25,652 nt of DNA from Bacteroidota bacterium (GCA_023412765.1 JAEZBX010000001.1:1-25652), one strand, 5' to 3'. Numbered from the stretch's first letter, positions 1 through 8,208 are shown. Notes: generated by a model not told the origin, from the sequence alone. Translations and numbers: made by a program.

Positions 1-1
1 C

Positions 2-124
2 AACAACAACCTTGGAGAGCTTTCGCCAGCCGGAACTTATTCTTACGTGGTTCGGTATAAGAGTTCTTATCGACCGGAGGAAGGAATACAGGAAAAGAGA
101 GGTGGGGTTGTGTTGTTGAGGTGA
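2..124 (+). CDS. 3' end of a probable T9SS-secreted protein (gliding-motility type C-terminal domain)
   Basis: The window opens inside a reading frame of 40 residues that ends at a TGA at 122-124. The visible tail contains a turn rich in Asn-Gly-Leu-Ser-Pro-Ala-Gly, then GTYSYVVRYKS, and finally GGVVLLR directly before the stop. This GTY-Y-V ... G-V-LLR ending is the usual last beta-hairpin of the CHU_C / gliding-motility-associated C-terminal domain, which acts as a type B sorting signal for the type IX secretion system of Bacteroidota. The parent protein would therefore be a large secreted or surface-anchored protein. Only its end is seen, so its function cannot be stated. The family call rests on pattern memory over about 30 residues and is moderately secure. 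Confidence 0.7.
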   Translation, partial: NNNLGELSPAGTYSYVVRYKSSYRPEEGIQEKRGGVVLLR

Positions 125-154
125 AAATTAGAAAATCGACATTTGAAATTTGAT

Positions 155-502
155 ATGAACTTCTACGCAAGGACCCTTTTTGTTTTTGGCTTTTTTATCA
201 TTGGATCGAGTTTTCAACTTATTAAAACCACTCTGAACCTGACGGTGCGGGACGAAGTTGGTAATACGGTCGAAGGTGCAACAGTCCAGCTGTTTGAAAC
301 CGAAGAAGACTATGTTGCTGAAAAGAATGTGGCTGTTGAAGGAGTTACCGACGCAAAGGGCGTTCTCAAACTTAAAGACCTTAAAGCAATGTCCTATTAC
401 GTCATTGTTCGGAAAGATGACAAGGATAACAGTGGTGGAGGCGAGCGCACAGGCAAACTTGAAGAGAAAAGAATCAATAAGGTTACGGTGGTTATTCAAT
501 AA
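155..502 (+). CDS. Small secreted protein with carboxypeptidase-regulatory-like (beta-sandwich) domain
   Basis: A 115-residue product with a hydrophobic N-terminal segment (about residues 6-22) that serves as signal peptide or anchor. It is followed by a compact beta-rich domain: TLNLTVRDEVGNTVEGATVQLF, then a linker with EDY and a GVTDAKGVLKLKDL segment. The 'V-D-x-x-G-x-x-V-x-G-A-x-V ... T-D-x-x-G' pattern is typical of the CarboxypepD_reg / transthyretin-like fold, which is usually a binding or structural domain and not an enzyme. The frame can be extended to a TTG at 143, but the ATG at 155 gives a normal signal-peptide N-terminus and was chosen. There is no clear Shine-Dalgarno sequence, as is common in this phylum. 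The gene starts 30 bp after the T9SS-type gene and may be co-transcribed with it. Its biological role is unknown. Confidence 0.8.
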   Translation: MNFYARTLFVFGFFIIGSSFQLIKTTLNLTVRDEVGNTVEGATVQLFETEEDYVAEKNVAVEGVTDAKGVLKLKDLKAMSYYVIVRKDDKDNSGGGERTGKLEEKRINKVTVVIQ

Positions 503-542
503 TTGCCCCTTTATTCGTCAACTTCTCGGGCTCCTAAATAAT

Positions 543-566
543 AGGAATAAGGAATAAGGAATAAGG
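543..566 (+). repeat. Heptamer tandem array (AGGAATA)3
   Basis: Three perfect consecutive copies of AGGAATA followed by AGG. It lies in the 80-bp gap between two convergent genes, 40 bp after the stop of the plus-strand gene. TAA triplets at 548, 555 and 562 fall in all three forward frames. The same heptamer recurs in two copies at 25365-25378. A weak hairpin (TCCTA / TAGGA, 5-nt loop, 532-546) overlaps the first copy. Confidence 0.95.
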
Positions 567-582
567 GTTCCGTAGTTAGCTT

Positions 583-3500
583 CTAAACCGTGCGTGCTAA
601 TTCCCTGAATCGGCACAACGCATTGGCCCAGCGCATTTGATCAATAGTGCGGCACTCCGGCTCAAAAATCAGAGGCGATGCAACCAGAATACATAAGCAT
701 TTCGCGCGACTGGTAGCCACATTTAACCGATTTGGGCTATACAAAAAGCCCATTCCTCGTGGTGCATCTTCCGCAGTGGAACAAGTCATCGAATAAATAA
801 CAAGAGGAGCTTCCTGGCCCTGGAATTTGTCGACGGTTCCGATTTCAACCCCGGGCAACCTTTCCCTTAAGGCGCTAACCTGAGCATTGAAGGGAGCAAC
901 AATCAAAATATCAGACTTAGTAATACGTCGCGTTTCCCCATCTGCATTTGTATAGTTCCCCGTCGCAGTGAGCGTTTCAACAATTGAGGCAATTGCGTCA
1001 ACCTCTTCCGGCGACTTATTCTGATTCCCTTTATGCGCAACAGGAAGGTAAAAAAGACCCGCGCCATCAAATGGAGTTCCTCCACTAACAGTTTGTCTTT
1101 CCAAGCCCGACAGTGATGTCAACTTTCCTTCGTAAAATATTTCTGATGTAAACCGTGAAACTTCGGGATGCAATCTTCTTGTGACGTCAAGAAATAATCC
1201 CTTCCCCTCGGGCATAGTGAGATGTCCATTGAGAATGAAACTCAAAGCGGCCACGTCGCTGCCTTCTGGATGCGCTCCTCTCTGCGGTTGCTCCAACTGT
1301 TGAGGATCACCAAGAAGAATCAAATTTTTTGCGGCACGAGAAGCAGCCAACACCTGCGACAATGACATTTGCCCGGCTTCATCAACAAATAAATAATCAA
1401 GAGTTCCGCGCGAATTATCCTCCGCCCACAACCAGGCCGTACCACAGACAATCTTCCCTTCGTTCAAAGCCTGAATTGCTTTCTCTGATTTATCAACCTC
1501 AACAATTTCATCCGGTAAGTCCTCACTCCTATCATTCACTTTGTGAACAAATTTCACGAGCACGCCTCTTTCTGCGCCTAGCTTTATCGTTGCCCGCGCC
1601 AGGTTCGAAATTACCTTGTGGCTCACCGCAGTGATCCCGATTTTCATTCCTGATTTTACCAATTCCAGGATCATGCTGGCACCGGTATAGGTTTTGCCAG
1701 CACCGGGTGGCCCCTGGATGGCGAGGTAGCTCCGATCGAGATTGGACGATACACGGACGGCTGCACTAACAATATCTTCGCCCGGCAGGCGGTATACTCC
1801 GTTGCTACCATCTTGCATTTTTGGCAACCGACGCATCAACAAATCTTTTGACGCGTGATAAGGCCAGGTTCGGCCTAGTCCGTCTTCATCTATAACTGTG
1901 GCAAGATCCATCAATGATGTTTCTAAGGAGCCAGGGCGAACGACGTCACATACATGAATGGCAACCGGATGTACGTTAATACTCTTCTCAGTCTTCTTGA
2001 TATCAATCGTATAATTTTCCAGGGATATGGATTTAACAGAACCGATTGTTTCGCCCTTCACTTCCACCAGCGTATCGTCTTCGTCTATGCTGAGCTCCTG
2101 CGGCGGGAATGAATAGCGATGCGTAGGATTTCTTTCTCGTTTAACTTTCGGAAGCTCCTGCAAAAATTTCAAACCATATATAGCTTTTCGTTCGTCCAGC
2201 AAATCTTCGTGCTCAAGCTCGTGAACCCGAAAATATTCCCACCATGCGCTCTTGTCCTCGCGTCTAAAATAATCCAACTGATGGGCTAATAGCCACCTGG
2301 CAGCGTGTTCATCTGTCCATTGAGATCGGTCTTCCGGAAGTTTTGCCGTTAGGTCCCTGTACAGTGCTGCCGACCTCTTGTCCAGATTTTGAACATCCTC
2401 GCTGGCTTCACCAAATTCAAGCGGTGGCCTTAGAAAGTTTTTCCCCCGAAAAATTAGATCGCTTCGCAGCAACTCCAGCCATCGATGCAATGCCTCTGTT
2501 GCAAGGCAATCGTCCTCATTGTATTGTTCAACCGCCGTCAATGTCTCGGGCGAGAGCGTATTAAATTGATGAAGCTCTAAAGCAATTTCAACGCGTTTCC
2601 GCGCGCTGCTTGCGTCGTGCAATTCTACTTTACGCAGATAGCCGGTGAACTTTTCAAGTTCTTTGAGAGAATAGGTTTCAACGCTTGCTAAAAGGCTCTC
2701 CTTGAAAACTGCATGTAAATCAACGAAGCGATTTGCACGAAGTAAATCATCAACTTCTTTTTCGAAAATTGCGTGAACTCTCGCCAATCGTTTCAAAGCC
2801 GTTGGCTCATACGGCGCGAAATGATAGATGTACATCTTCGGATACCTCGTCCATCTCTCGACGATAAACTGCATAAACTCCCGGAAGGCCTGCCTCTCCT
2901 CGTTATGCGTCGATGACCAATGTTTTTTGTAAACCAATGATTCACCTTCCAGGTACGCATAGCCCAACAGATACTCGAGCCCGCCATTTTCGAAAAATGC
3001 ATCACCCTCAATATCAAAATATACATCACCCTGATCAGGTTCAGGAAGACGGTTTAATCCACGGCCTGTCTCTTCTGCCAATACATCGAAAAGTAATTTA
3101 TCCTCAATCCTCCCCTTAAACTGAATCTTTGCCTGTGACTGTTTGCGCTGGAGGGTTTCCATGTTTCCACGCGTCGGCTTTGATAATGATTCAGTCGTCG
3201 CGAATTGTTCCAGGGTATTGATATTTTGATTTTGTAGTTCAACAATGTGGAGTGATCGTATACCTGCAACCAACGACAGGGCGTCATCATCATGTCTTTT
3301 CCGATCACACACCTGCCACCATGCGCAGATATTGCAATGCTCAACTGTATCGGGATACGTAACAACTTCCGTTTGTGAAATGACCTGCTCAAAGTTTTGT
3401 TTGGCCATTCTATAGTAAGCCTGAAAATCTGCGAAGCGATATGATTCAGCCGGGAAGTTTTCGCCCGGTTTTACGACGTACATTTTCTCTGGAGTACTTC

Positions 3501-3963
3501 CCTGAAGGTAGGAAACGAGTTCTGTGTAAAGACATAGTTGAAGAATGGTCGCTGCCCTTGTGTTTTGTGCAAGTTTCGTATCCTGCACTTCGTAGCTCCA
3601 ATCTCCAAAAGAGCTCTTACCCGGCACTTTCAATAAAATATCGGCATATCCGAGCCACATACCATGGTCCAGCCTTGCTTGAACAATAACGTCCGCGCCC
3701 TGTTGCATTGCTCGAATTGTAGCCTCCTGCGACTGTCCGCGGAGATTGATCACAACAAGACCTTTGCTTTTCAAGTATTCTACGTAAGCAGCCTCATGTT
3801 CCTGGCCACGTTGAATAAGGATTTCGATTGAGGGATCATACCAGCTGGGTTTCCCAATTTTTCCTAACGCTACCCGTCGATTGAGCTGAGTGAGATGCTG
3901 GCAAGCCAGTTGGTTGGACAAATCCGTGGCTGACAAATAAAAATCTCCCGAAACGTGCTTCAT
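583..3963 (-). CDS. TM0106-family RecB-like nuclease fused to RNase H-like exonuclease and SF1B helicase
   Basis: A 1126-residue protein with three modules. Residues about 1-225 form a RecB/Cas4-like PD-(D/E)XK nuclease: D108 (GYAD), then D128-T-K130, with Cys at 21, 210, 213 and 219 in the C...CxxCx5C spacing that holds a 4Fe-4S cluster in Cas4 and AddB. Residues about 312-500 form an RNase H-like 3'-5' exonuclease: D317-x-E319 (YFDIEGD), D415, and YNEDDC with D484/D485. Residues about 725-1110 form a DNA2/UPF1-like helicase: Walker A GPPGAGKT at 751-758, DEAGQ at 861-865, GDPQQL at 885-890, a GTVDKFQGQE segment at 1042-1051, and NVATSRAK at 1081-1088. No module lacks its key residues. By family knowledge it should unwind and degrade or process DNA ends or flaps in the cytoplasm; its precise pathway in Bacteroidota is not established. 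It stands alone, with no recognisable repair or defence partners beside it. Confidence 0.93.
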   Translation of the reverse strand: MKHVSGDFYLSATDLSNQLACQHLTQLNRRVALGKIGKPSWYDPSIEILIQRGQEHEAAYVEYLKSKGLVVINLRGQSQEATIRAMQQGADVIVQARLDHGMWLGYADILLKVPGKSSFGDWSYEVQDTKLAQNTRAATILQLCLYTELVSYLQGSTPEKMYVVKPGENFPAESYRFADFQAYYRMAKQNFEQVISQTEVVTYPDTVEHCNICAWWQVCDRKRHDDDALSLVAGIRSLHIVELQNQNINTLEQFATTESLSKPTRGNMETLQRKQSQAKIQFKGRIEDKLLFDVLAEETGRGLNRLPEPDQGDVYFDIEGDAFFENGGLEYLLGYAYLEGESLVYKKHWSSTHNEERQAFREFMQFIVERWTRYPKMYIYHFAPYEPTALKRLARVHAIFEKEVDDLLRANRFVDLHAVFKESLLASVETYSLKELEKFTGYLRKVELHDASSARKRVEIALELHQFNTLSPETLTAVEQYNEDDCLATEALHRWLELLRSDLIFRGKNFLRPPLEFGEASEDVQNLDKRSAALYRDLTAKLPEDRSQWTDEHAARWLLAHQLDYFRREDKSAWWEYFRVHELEHEDLLDERKAIYGLKFLQELPKVKRERNPTHRYSFPPQELSIDEDDTLVEVKGETIGSVKSISLENYTIDIKKTEKSINVHPVAIHVCDVVRPGSLETSLMDLATVIDEDGLGRTWPYHASKDLLMRRLPKMQDGSNGVYRLPGEDIVSAAVRVSSNLDRSYLAIQGPPGAGKTYTGASMILELVKSGMKIGITAVSHKVISNLARATIKLGAERGVLVKFVHKVNDRSEDLPDEIVEVDKSEKAIQALNEGKIVCGTAWLWAEDNSRGTLDYLFVDEAGQMSLSQVLAASRAAKNLILLGDPQQLEQPQRGAHPEGSDVAALSFILNGHLTMPEGKGLFLDVTRRLHPEVSRFTSEIFYEGKLTSLSGLERQTVSGGTPFDGAGLFYLPVAHKGNQNKSPEEVDAIASIVETLTATGNYTNADGETRRITKSDILIVAPFNAQVSALRERLPGVEIGTVDKFQGQEAPLVIYSMTCSTAEDAPRGMGFLYSPNRLNVATSRAKCLCILVASPLIFEPECRTIDQMRWANALCRFRELARTV

Positions 3964-3967
3964 AAAA

Positions 3968-3975
3968 CAAAAGTA
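3968..3975 (-). promoter_or_regulatory. Candidate Bacteroidota -7 box for the nuclease/helicase gene
   Basis: On the minus strand this reads TACTTTTG, an exact match to the Bacteroidota -7 consensus TAnnTTTG. It ends only 4 bases before the ATG, so transcripts would be leaderless or nearly so. No TTG is seen at the expected -33 distance, so the call is weak. The identical octamer precedes the histidine kinase gene. Confidence 0.35.
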
Positions 3976-4044
3976 AAAAAGTTGGAGAGCGTGCGTGTGC
4001 TCTGTTAAAAATTACCTTTCGTGTAATCTCCTGCGCCCAAAGGA

Positions 4045-4073
4045 TTGGAAAAATAAAAATTAAAGTAACTTTT
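4045..4073 (+). promoter_or_regulatory. Candidate promoter of the GH18 gene (TTG - 18 bp - TAACTTTT)
   Basis: TTG at 4045-4047 and TAACTTTT at 4066-4073 are separated by 18 bp. The second box differs from TAnnTTTG only in its last base. It would place the transcription start about 15-20 bases before the ATG at 4095. The surroundings are AT-rich. This is a prediction from consensus only. Confidence 0.35.
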
Positions 4074-4094
4074 AATCGTAAACATCCGCCTCCG

Positions 4095-5057
4095 ATGAGA
4101 AATTCAATTTTTTTATTGTTCGTATTGCTTGCTACAACAAGTATAGCTCAACAAAAAAGAAAGGCCAATGATTTCATGGTTATTGGTTATTTGCAAGGTA
4201 GAAATGTGGATACAACAGCAATCCCATTCCACCGGCTCACGCACATAAATTTTTCATTCGCTATACCCGCGAAAAACGGCGGCGGACTCGACGCTCTGCG
4301 AAACTGGGATAAGCTTATCGCCTTGGTAAAGAAAGCCCATCGGCACAATGTAAAAGTTTTTATCTCTGTCGGTGGTTGGAGCATTGGCGACGCACCCGGA
4401 GATGACAGTCGTTTTCACCGGATGGCTGAAACGCAGGAGGAGAGAAATTATTTTGTCGAAAACCTGATGGAATTAGTGAGACGTTACAATCTTGACGGAG
4501 TAGATATGGATTGGGAATATCCCGACATTGAAAACCGATCAGCCGAGGATTATGTGCTGCTGATGAGACAACTTGCCGACTCGCTGCACGCGATGAATAA
4601 GAAGCTCACCGCAGCCGTTGTGCACTATGGCAATCAAGGCGAAGGAACAAAAAAAGAAATTTTTGGTATTGTCGACTGGCTGAACCTCATGACGTATGAT
4701 GATGATAAAGGTCAACCGATACCTCATTCGCCGTATAGCCTGGTCGAGAAATCCGTGAACTATTGGGTAAAGCAGCGTGGGTTGCCACCAGAAAAAGCTG
4801 TGCTTGGTCTTCCTTTTTATGGTAAGCCACGCGGCAAACTCACGCAATACAAAGATCTTGTAAACGCTGGCGCCGATCCTTACGGCGACACCTTTGATTC
4901 AGTCTATTACAATGGTATCAATACTATCAAACAAAAAACACAATTTGCGCTAAAGGAAAAATTAGCGGGGGTCATGATCTGGGAAATCTCTCAGGACCTT
5001 CAGGACGACCGATCACTATTACGGGCTATAAACCAGGCTGCAGGTAAAGAGCGGTAG
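4095..5057 (+). CDS. Secreted GH18 glycoside hydrolase (chitinase-like)
   Basis: A 320-residue enzyme with a signal peptide whose likely cleavage is after SIA (residue 18). It is a single GH18 TIM barrel with no extra binding modules. The SxGG strand motif is at S91-V-G93-G94. The catalytic DxxDxDxE motif is complete as DGVDMDWE, with D134, D137, D139 and the proton donor E141. The strand 6 MTYD is at 199-202, GLPFYG at 238-243, and the terminal barrel Trp is W296 in MIWE. GH18 enzymes use substrate-assisted retention through the N-acetyl group, so the expected substrate is chitin, chito-oligosaccharides or another GlcNAc-containing glycan. The exact target, and whether it acts in the periplasm or outside, cannot be told. 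There is no T9SS sorting tail. The gene ends 132 bp before a quinoprotein dehydrogenase gene in the same direction, with a heptamer array between them. Confidence 0.92.
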   Translation: MRNSIFLLFVLLATTSIAQQKRKANDFMVIGYLQGRNVDTTAIPFHRLTHINFSFAIPAKNGGGLDALRNWDKLIALVKKAHRHNVKVFISVGGWSIGDAPGDDSRFHRMAETQEERNYFVENLMELVRRYNLDGVDMDWEYPDIENRSAEDYVLLMRQLADSLHAMNKKLTAAVVHYGNQGEGTKKEIFGIVDWLNLMTYDDDKGQPIPHSPYSLVEKSVNYWVKQRGLPPEKAVLGLPFYGKPRGKLTQYKDLVNAGADPYGDTFDSVYYNGINTIKQKTQFALKEKLAGVMIWEISQDLQDDRSLLRAINQAAGKER

Positions 5058-5065
5058 TGAAGAAA

Positions 5066-5093
5066 GTAGTAAGTAGTAAGTAGTAAGTAGTAA
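5066..5093 (+). repeat. Heptamer tandem array (GTAGTAA)4
   Basis: Four perfect copies of GTAGTAA starting 9 bases after the GH18 stop codon. Every copy carries TAG and TAA, and because seven is not a multiple of three these stops cover all three forward frames. No stop codon arises on the reverse strand. The unit can be rotated to AAGTAGT, which shares AAG...T with the units of the other two arrays in this window. Confidence 0.95.
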
Positions 5094-5189
5094 ACCGGTA
5101 CAGTAACCTACGCGCAGCTCATCGAAAAAGAAATCAAAAGGCAAAGTTTGGCACGGAGCCCGCGTCATTGTATGAGCCAATCCTATCAA

Positions 5190-7370
5190 ATGAAATCCAT
5201 TTACAAAGCATTAAATGCCTTACTCGTCACTGGTATATTATTTACAGCTATCCAGTGCGCACAAGATCAAAAAGGCCGAACCTGGAGTGTCTACAAGGCA
5301 GATCCCGAAAGTTCAAGTTCCTCTCCCCTGGATGAGATCAATCGTGAAAATGTAAAAAATTTACAGCTCGCATGGACCTTTTATCCGAACGATGAGCGAA
5401 GTAAAACACGCCTCATGAATAGTGAGTGCAACCCAATCATTATCGATGGTGTGATGTACGCAACTTCGGCCAGGCACCGCCTCTATGCTCTCGACGCGAG
5501 CACAGGGAAACAACTATGGTCTTATGATCCATTTGATGGGGGCGAAGGTGGTGGCGTGTATCGCGGTGTAGCATATTGGGAAGATGGAGACGACAAACGG
5601 ATACTCTATACGGCGGGAGATAATCTTTTCGCTCAAAACGCAACGACTGGGAAATTGATTAGTTCGTTTGGAAACAATGGTCGTGTGAGCATGAATGATG
5701 GCTTACGCGGCGATCCATCTAAGATCTCTGTTATCCCGACATCTCCAGGAATTGTTTTCGAAGATTTGTTAATTATTGGAGCTGAAGTATCAGAATTGTA
5801 TGGTGCTGAGCCGGGATACATTCGTGCGTATAACGTGCGGAGTGGAAAATTGGAATGGACCTTTCACACCATCCCACATCCAGGGGAGCCTGGGTATGAG
5901 ACCTGGCCGAAGGATGCGTGGAAATATGTTGGAGGTGTAAATAATTGGGCTGGAATGAGCCTCGACTTAAAACGTGGAATGGTATTTCTTGGCCTTGGTT
6001 CTCCTTCGTATGATTTCTATGGCGGTGATCGGATCGGCCAGAATTTGTATGGCAACTCCGTTGTAGCACTGGATGCGCGAACGGGATCCTACAAGTGGCA
6101 TTTCCAGACTGTTCATCACGATCTGTGGGACTACGACCTACCTGCGCCGCCAAATCTGGTAACTGTCGAACGCGATGGCAAAAGAATTGATGCCGTGGCT
6201 CAGACTACCAAAACAGGATTTCTTTTTGTGCTCGATCGTACAACAGGCCAACCGTTGTTTCCAGTGGAAGAGCGTCCCGTACCACAATCTTTTGTTCCTG
6301 GTGAACAGGCCTGGCCCACACAACCATTTCCGCTAAAGCCTGCTCCATATTCTCGTCAACATATGACTGAGGCTGATCTGACGAATTACTCACCTGCAGC
6401 CCATGATTCGCTGGTCAAGAAGTTCAGGTCGTTACGTTACGAAGGACTATTCACTCCGCCAGACCTGCGTGGTACACTCATGATTCCGGGAACGCGCGGA
6501 GGATCAAACTGGGGCGGAGGAGCTTTTGATCGGGAGACTGGATTATTTTATGTGAAGTCGACAGATTCACCCGAGTTAGATCACCTGGTAAAAGTTACAC
6601 CGGAAAAAAGCCAGGAGAAGCTTTCACCTTTTAATCGTGGACGCGCGATTTACATGAAGCATTGTGCAACTTGCCATGGTCGGGACAGGAATGGAATTGA
6701 ACCCGACTATCCTGCTCTTCGCGACATTAAGGAAAGAATTCCAAAAGAAGCGGCATTGACGAAAATAATGGAAGGTAGCGGTCGCATGCCGGCCTTTAAG
6801 AGCATACTAAGTGGTAGCGAGGAAGCTATCCTTGCCTTTCTATATGATGTTACAGCAACGCGTCCTTCGCGGGCGGATAATGATCTTTTCGAAGTTCATT
6901 TGAACAAAGAAGCCATTGATGAAAATTCAAATCCGCGCGATACTATTCAGATGTATTTGAATGTTACCGCTTTTGGCCATTTCAGGGATATAGAAGGACG
7001 GCCCGCACTAAGACCGCCGTGGGGCGCGCTGAATGCGATTGATCTGAATACTGGAGAATATGCATGGAAAGTTGTCATCGGAAATCATCCTGATCTTCAG
7101 GAACCAGGTGCACCTGAAACAGGGTCGGAAGGTTATGGAGGACCGATCGTGACGGCCGGTGGACTCGTTTTTATTGGTGGTACACACGACAAGAAATTTC
7201 GTGCATATGACAAAACAAATGGAGAGTTACTGTGGGAAACAACTTTACCTGCGGTAGCCAATGCGACGCCATCTACATACTATGCAAATGGAAAACAATA
7301 TGTCGCAATTTCTGTAGCGGGTGACGAAAAGAATCCCGCAGGATCCATTATGGCATTTGCATTGCCTTAA
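5190..7370 (+). CDS. PQQ-dependent dehydrogenase (glucose-dehydrogenase type) with inserted cytochrome c domain
   Basis: A 726-residue quinoprotein with a PQQ beta-propeller built from WSYD / WTFH / WHFQ / AWKV-type blades. The active-site segment HHDLWDYDLPAPP lies at about residues 309-321. In E. coli membrane glucose dehydrogenase the equivalent HHDLWD segment carries the catalytic Asp. A TKTGFLFVLDRTTG segment at about 340-353 contains the equivalent of the PQQ-contacting Lys. A c-type cytochrome interrupts the propeller: CATCH at 492-496 binds haem and M533 (GRMPAF) is the probable sixth ligand; propeller blades resume after it. Substrate oxidation would pass electrons from PQQ to this haem and on to the respiratory chain. 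The frame extends upstream to a TTG at 5148 and an ATG at 5172; the ATG at 5190 was chosen because it directly begins a lipoprotein-like signal ending at Cys 23 (AIQC, with an unusual Gln before the Cys). The true substrate (glucose, another aldose or an alcohol) is not determined. Confidence 0.9.
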   Translation: MKSIYKALNALLVTGILFTAIQCAQDQKGRTWSVYKADPESSSSSPLDEINRENVKNLQLAWTFYPNDERSKTRLMNSECNPIIIDGVMYATSARHRLYALDASTGKQLWSYDPFDGGEGGGVYRGVAYWEDGDDKRILYTAGDNLFAQNATTGKLISSFGNNGRVSMNDGLRGDPSKISVIPTSPGIVFEDLLIIGAEVSELYGAEPGYIRAYNVRSGKLEWTFHTIPHPGEPGYETWPKDAWKYVGGVNNWAGMSLDLKRGMVFLGLGSPSYDFYGGDRIGQNLYGNSVVALDARTGSYKWHFQTVHHDLWDYDLPAPPNLVTVERDGKRIDAVAQTTKTGFLFVLDRTTGQPLFPVEERPVPQSFVPGEQAWPTQPFPLKPAPYSRQHMTEADLTNYSPAAHDSLVKKFRSLRYEGLFTPPDLRGTLMIPGTRGGSNWGGGAFDRETGLFYVKSTDSPELDHLVKVTPEKSQEKLSPFNRGRAIYMKHCATCHGRDRNGIEPDYPALRDIKERIPKEAALTKIMEGSGRMPAFKSILSGSEEAILAFLYDVTATRPSRADNDLFEVHLNKEAIDENSNPRDTIQMYLNVTAFGHFRDIEGRPALRPPWGALNAIDLNTGEYAWKVVIGNHPDLQEPGAPETGSEGYGGPIVTAGGLVFIGGTHDKKFRAYDKTNGELLWETTLPAVANATPSTYYANGKQYVAISVAGDEKNPAGSIMAFALP

Positions 7371-7375
7371 GATTT

Positions 7376-7750
7376 CTATTTCACGGGCATATTATGCAAC
7401 GAGGGATCAGGCTTCACGACGAGCATACTGAACGAACCCTCGGGTTTAACGCACGGCATTTTATCAAAAGGGAAGTACTGATTTGAAGCAACAAAAGGAA
7501 ATTGATCGCTTTGCAGATAGTCTTCACGTTGGTTCAGCGACTCACCAAACTTAAATTCCTTGTTAATAAAACCGTCCAGCTTATTTGGTGGATTTAGCCA
7601 GCTGCTGTCCAACGAGAAATTGTGATCGAAGGAATAATTAGGAAAGCTATGTTTTTCTAAATCCGGAAACCAGTCTTTCGTTCTGTGACCCTGGCTGAAA
7701 AGCAGATGTGCTGGGATGCTGGCGAGAAATGTTAAGATTAGGATTCTCAT
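7376..7750 (-). CDS. Small secreted protein of unknown function
   Basis: A 124-residue protein with a clear signal peptide (residues 1-19, ending LLFSQ). The mature part is rich in Phe, Pro, Asn, Asp and Ser, and has a MPCVKPEGSFSMLVVKPDP segment near the end in which 'KP' and 'MP' turns recur. No enzyme motif is visible; a single Cys lies in MPC. I have an impression of similar short Bacteroidota proteins with repeated M-P/K-P motifs, but cannot name a family. It converges on the quinoprotein gene with only 5 bp between the stops, so no separate terminator fits between them. It is codirectional with the MORN gene but 80 bp downstream of it. Confidence 0.65.
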   Translation of the reverse strand: MRILILTFLASIPAHLLFSQGHRTKDWFPDLEKHSFPNYSFDHNFSLDSSWLNPPNKLDGFINKEFKFGESLNQREDYLQSDQFPFVASNQYFPFDKMPCVKPEGSFSMLVVKPDPSLHNMPVK

Positions 7751-7830
7751 ACATCTAAGTTACATTTAATAACGTAGATATGCTTGACTATTTATGCGAT
7801 TGGCGAGTTCCTAAGATCAGAACAACCCGA

Positions 7831-8208
7831 TCAATTATCTGAGCGGTGGGATTGAGCCTTATCCGTGCTCTCTACTTCAATATCGTTTGCAAACAACGTG
7901 GTCTTTATTTTTTTGCCAGTTTCGTCGTACACATAAAAATAGCCTTCTCTTTTACCATTCACATAGGGTCCTTCCGCCATTACTTGTCCATTCAAATAGT
8001 AGGCAGAATATCGTCCGTGAAGAACACCGTGATTATAGGATTCTTCGATAATTAGTTCGCCTGACTCATAATATTGCCTCCACAACCCATGTTTCATGTC
8101 CTGGACATACGTTCCCTCCGCTACCAGGATAGCGTGCTTGTTAAACTCTTTCCATTTTCCATTTTTGGGATGTGTTCCGTTCTTTTTATGCGCAACGTTG
8201 TCCAGCAT
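7831..8208 (-). CDS. MORN-repeat protein (YwqK-like family)
   Basis: A 125-residue protein made mainly of MORN_2-type beta-hairpin repeats. The segments GLWRQYYESGELIIEESY (41-58), GRYSAYYLNGQVMAEGPY (65-82) and GYFYVYDETGKKIKT (89-103) share the G-x-W/Y-x-x-Y-x-x-x-G-x-x pattern, and an incomplete first repeat (GKWKEFNKHAILVAEGTY) precedes them. There is no signal peptide or lipobox, unlike many Bacteroidota MORN proteins, so it may be cytoplasmic. The charged tail is rich in Asp, Ser and His. Databases often label such proteins 'toxin-antitoxin system YwqK family antitoxin'; nothing here supports a toxin partner, so only a scaffold or binding role is suggested. Confidence 0.8.
   Translation of the reverse strand: MLDNVAHKKNGTHPKNGKWKEFNKHAILVAEGTYVQDMKHGLWRQYYESGELIIEESYNHGVLHGRYSAYYLNGQVMAEGPYVNGKREGYFYVYDETGKKIKTTLFANDIEVESTDKAQSHRSDN

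Noticed and set aside
128..499. Minus-strand ORF opposite the small secreted protein
   Set aside because: Antisense shadow; the plus-strand frame has a signal peptide and a recognisable beta-sandwich pattern.
543..566. Heptamer arrays as CRISPR
   Set aside because: Units are 7 bp with no spacers, and no cas genes are present.
583..3963. Cas4 or a CRISPR adaptation protein
   Set aside because: The Cys and nuclease motifs resemble Cas4, but the full architecture with RNase H-like and SF1B helicase modules is that of the TM0106 family, and no other cas gene is nearby.
5773..6153. Minus-strand ORF of 126 codons inside the PQQ dehydrogenase gene
   Set aside because: Lies fully antisense to conserved propeller motifs and has no domain of its own.
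7831..8208. Antitoxin of a toxin-antitoxin pair (YwqK label)
   Set aside because: No toxin-like partner is adjacent; only MORN repeats can be supported.
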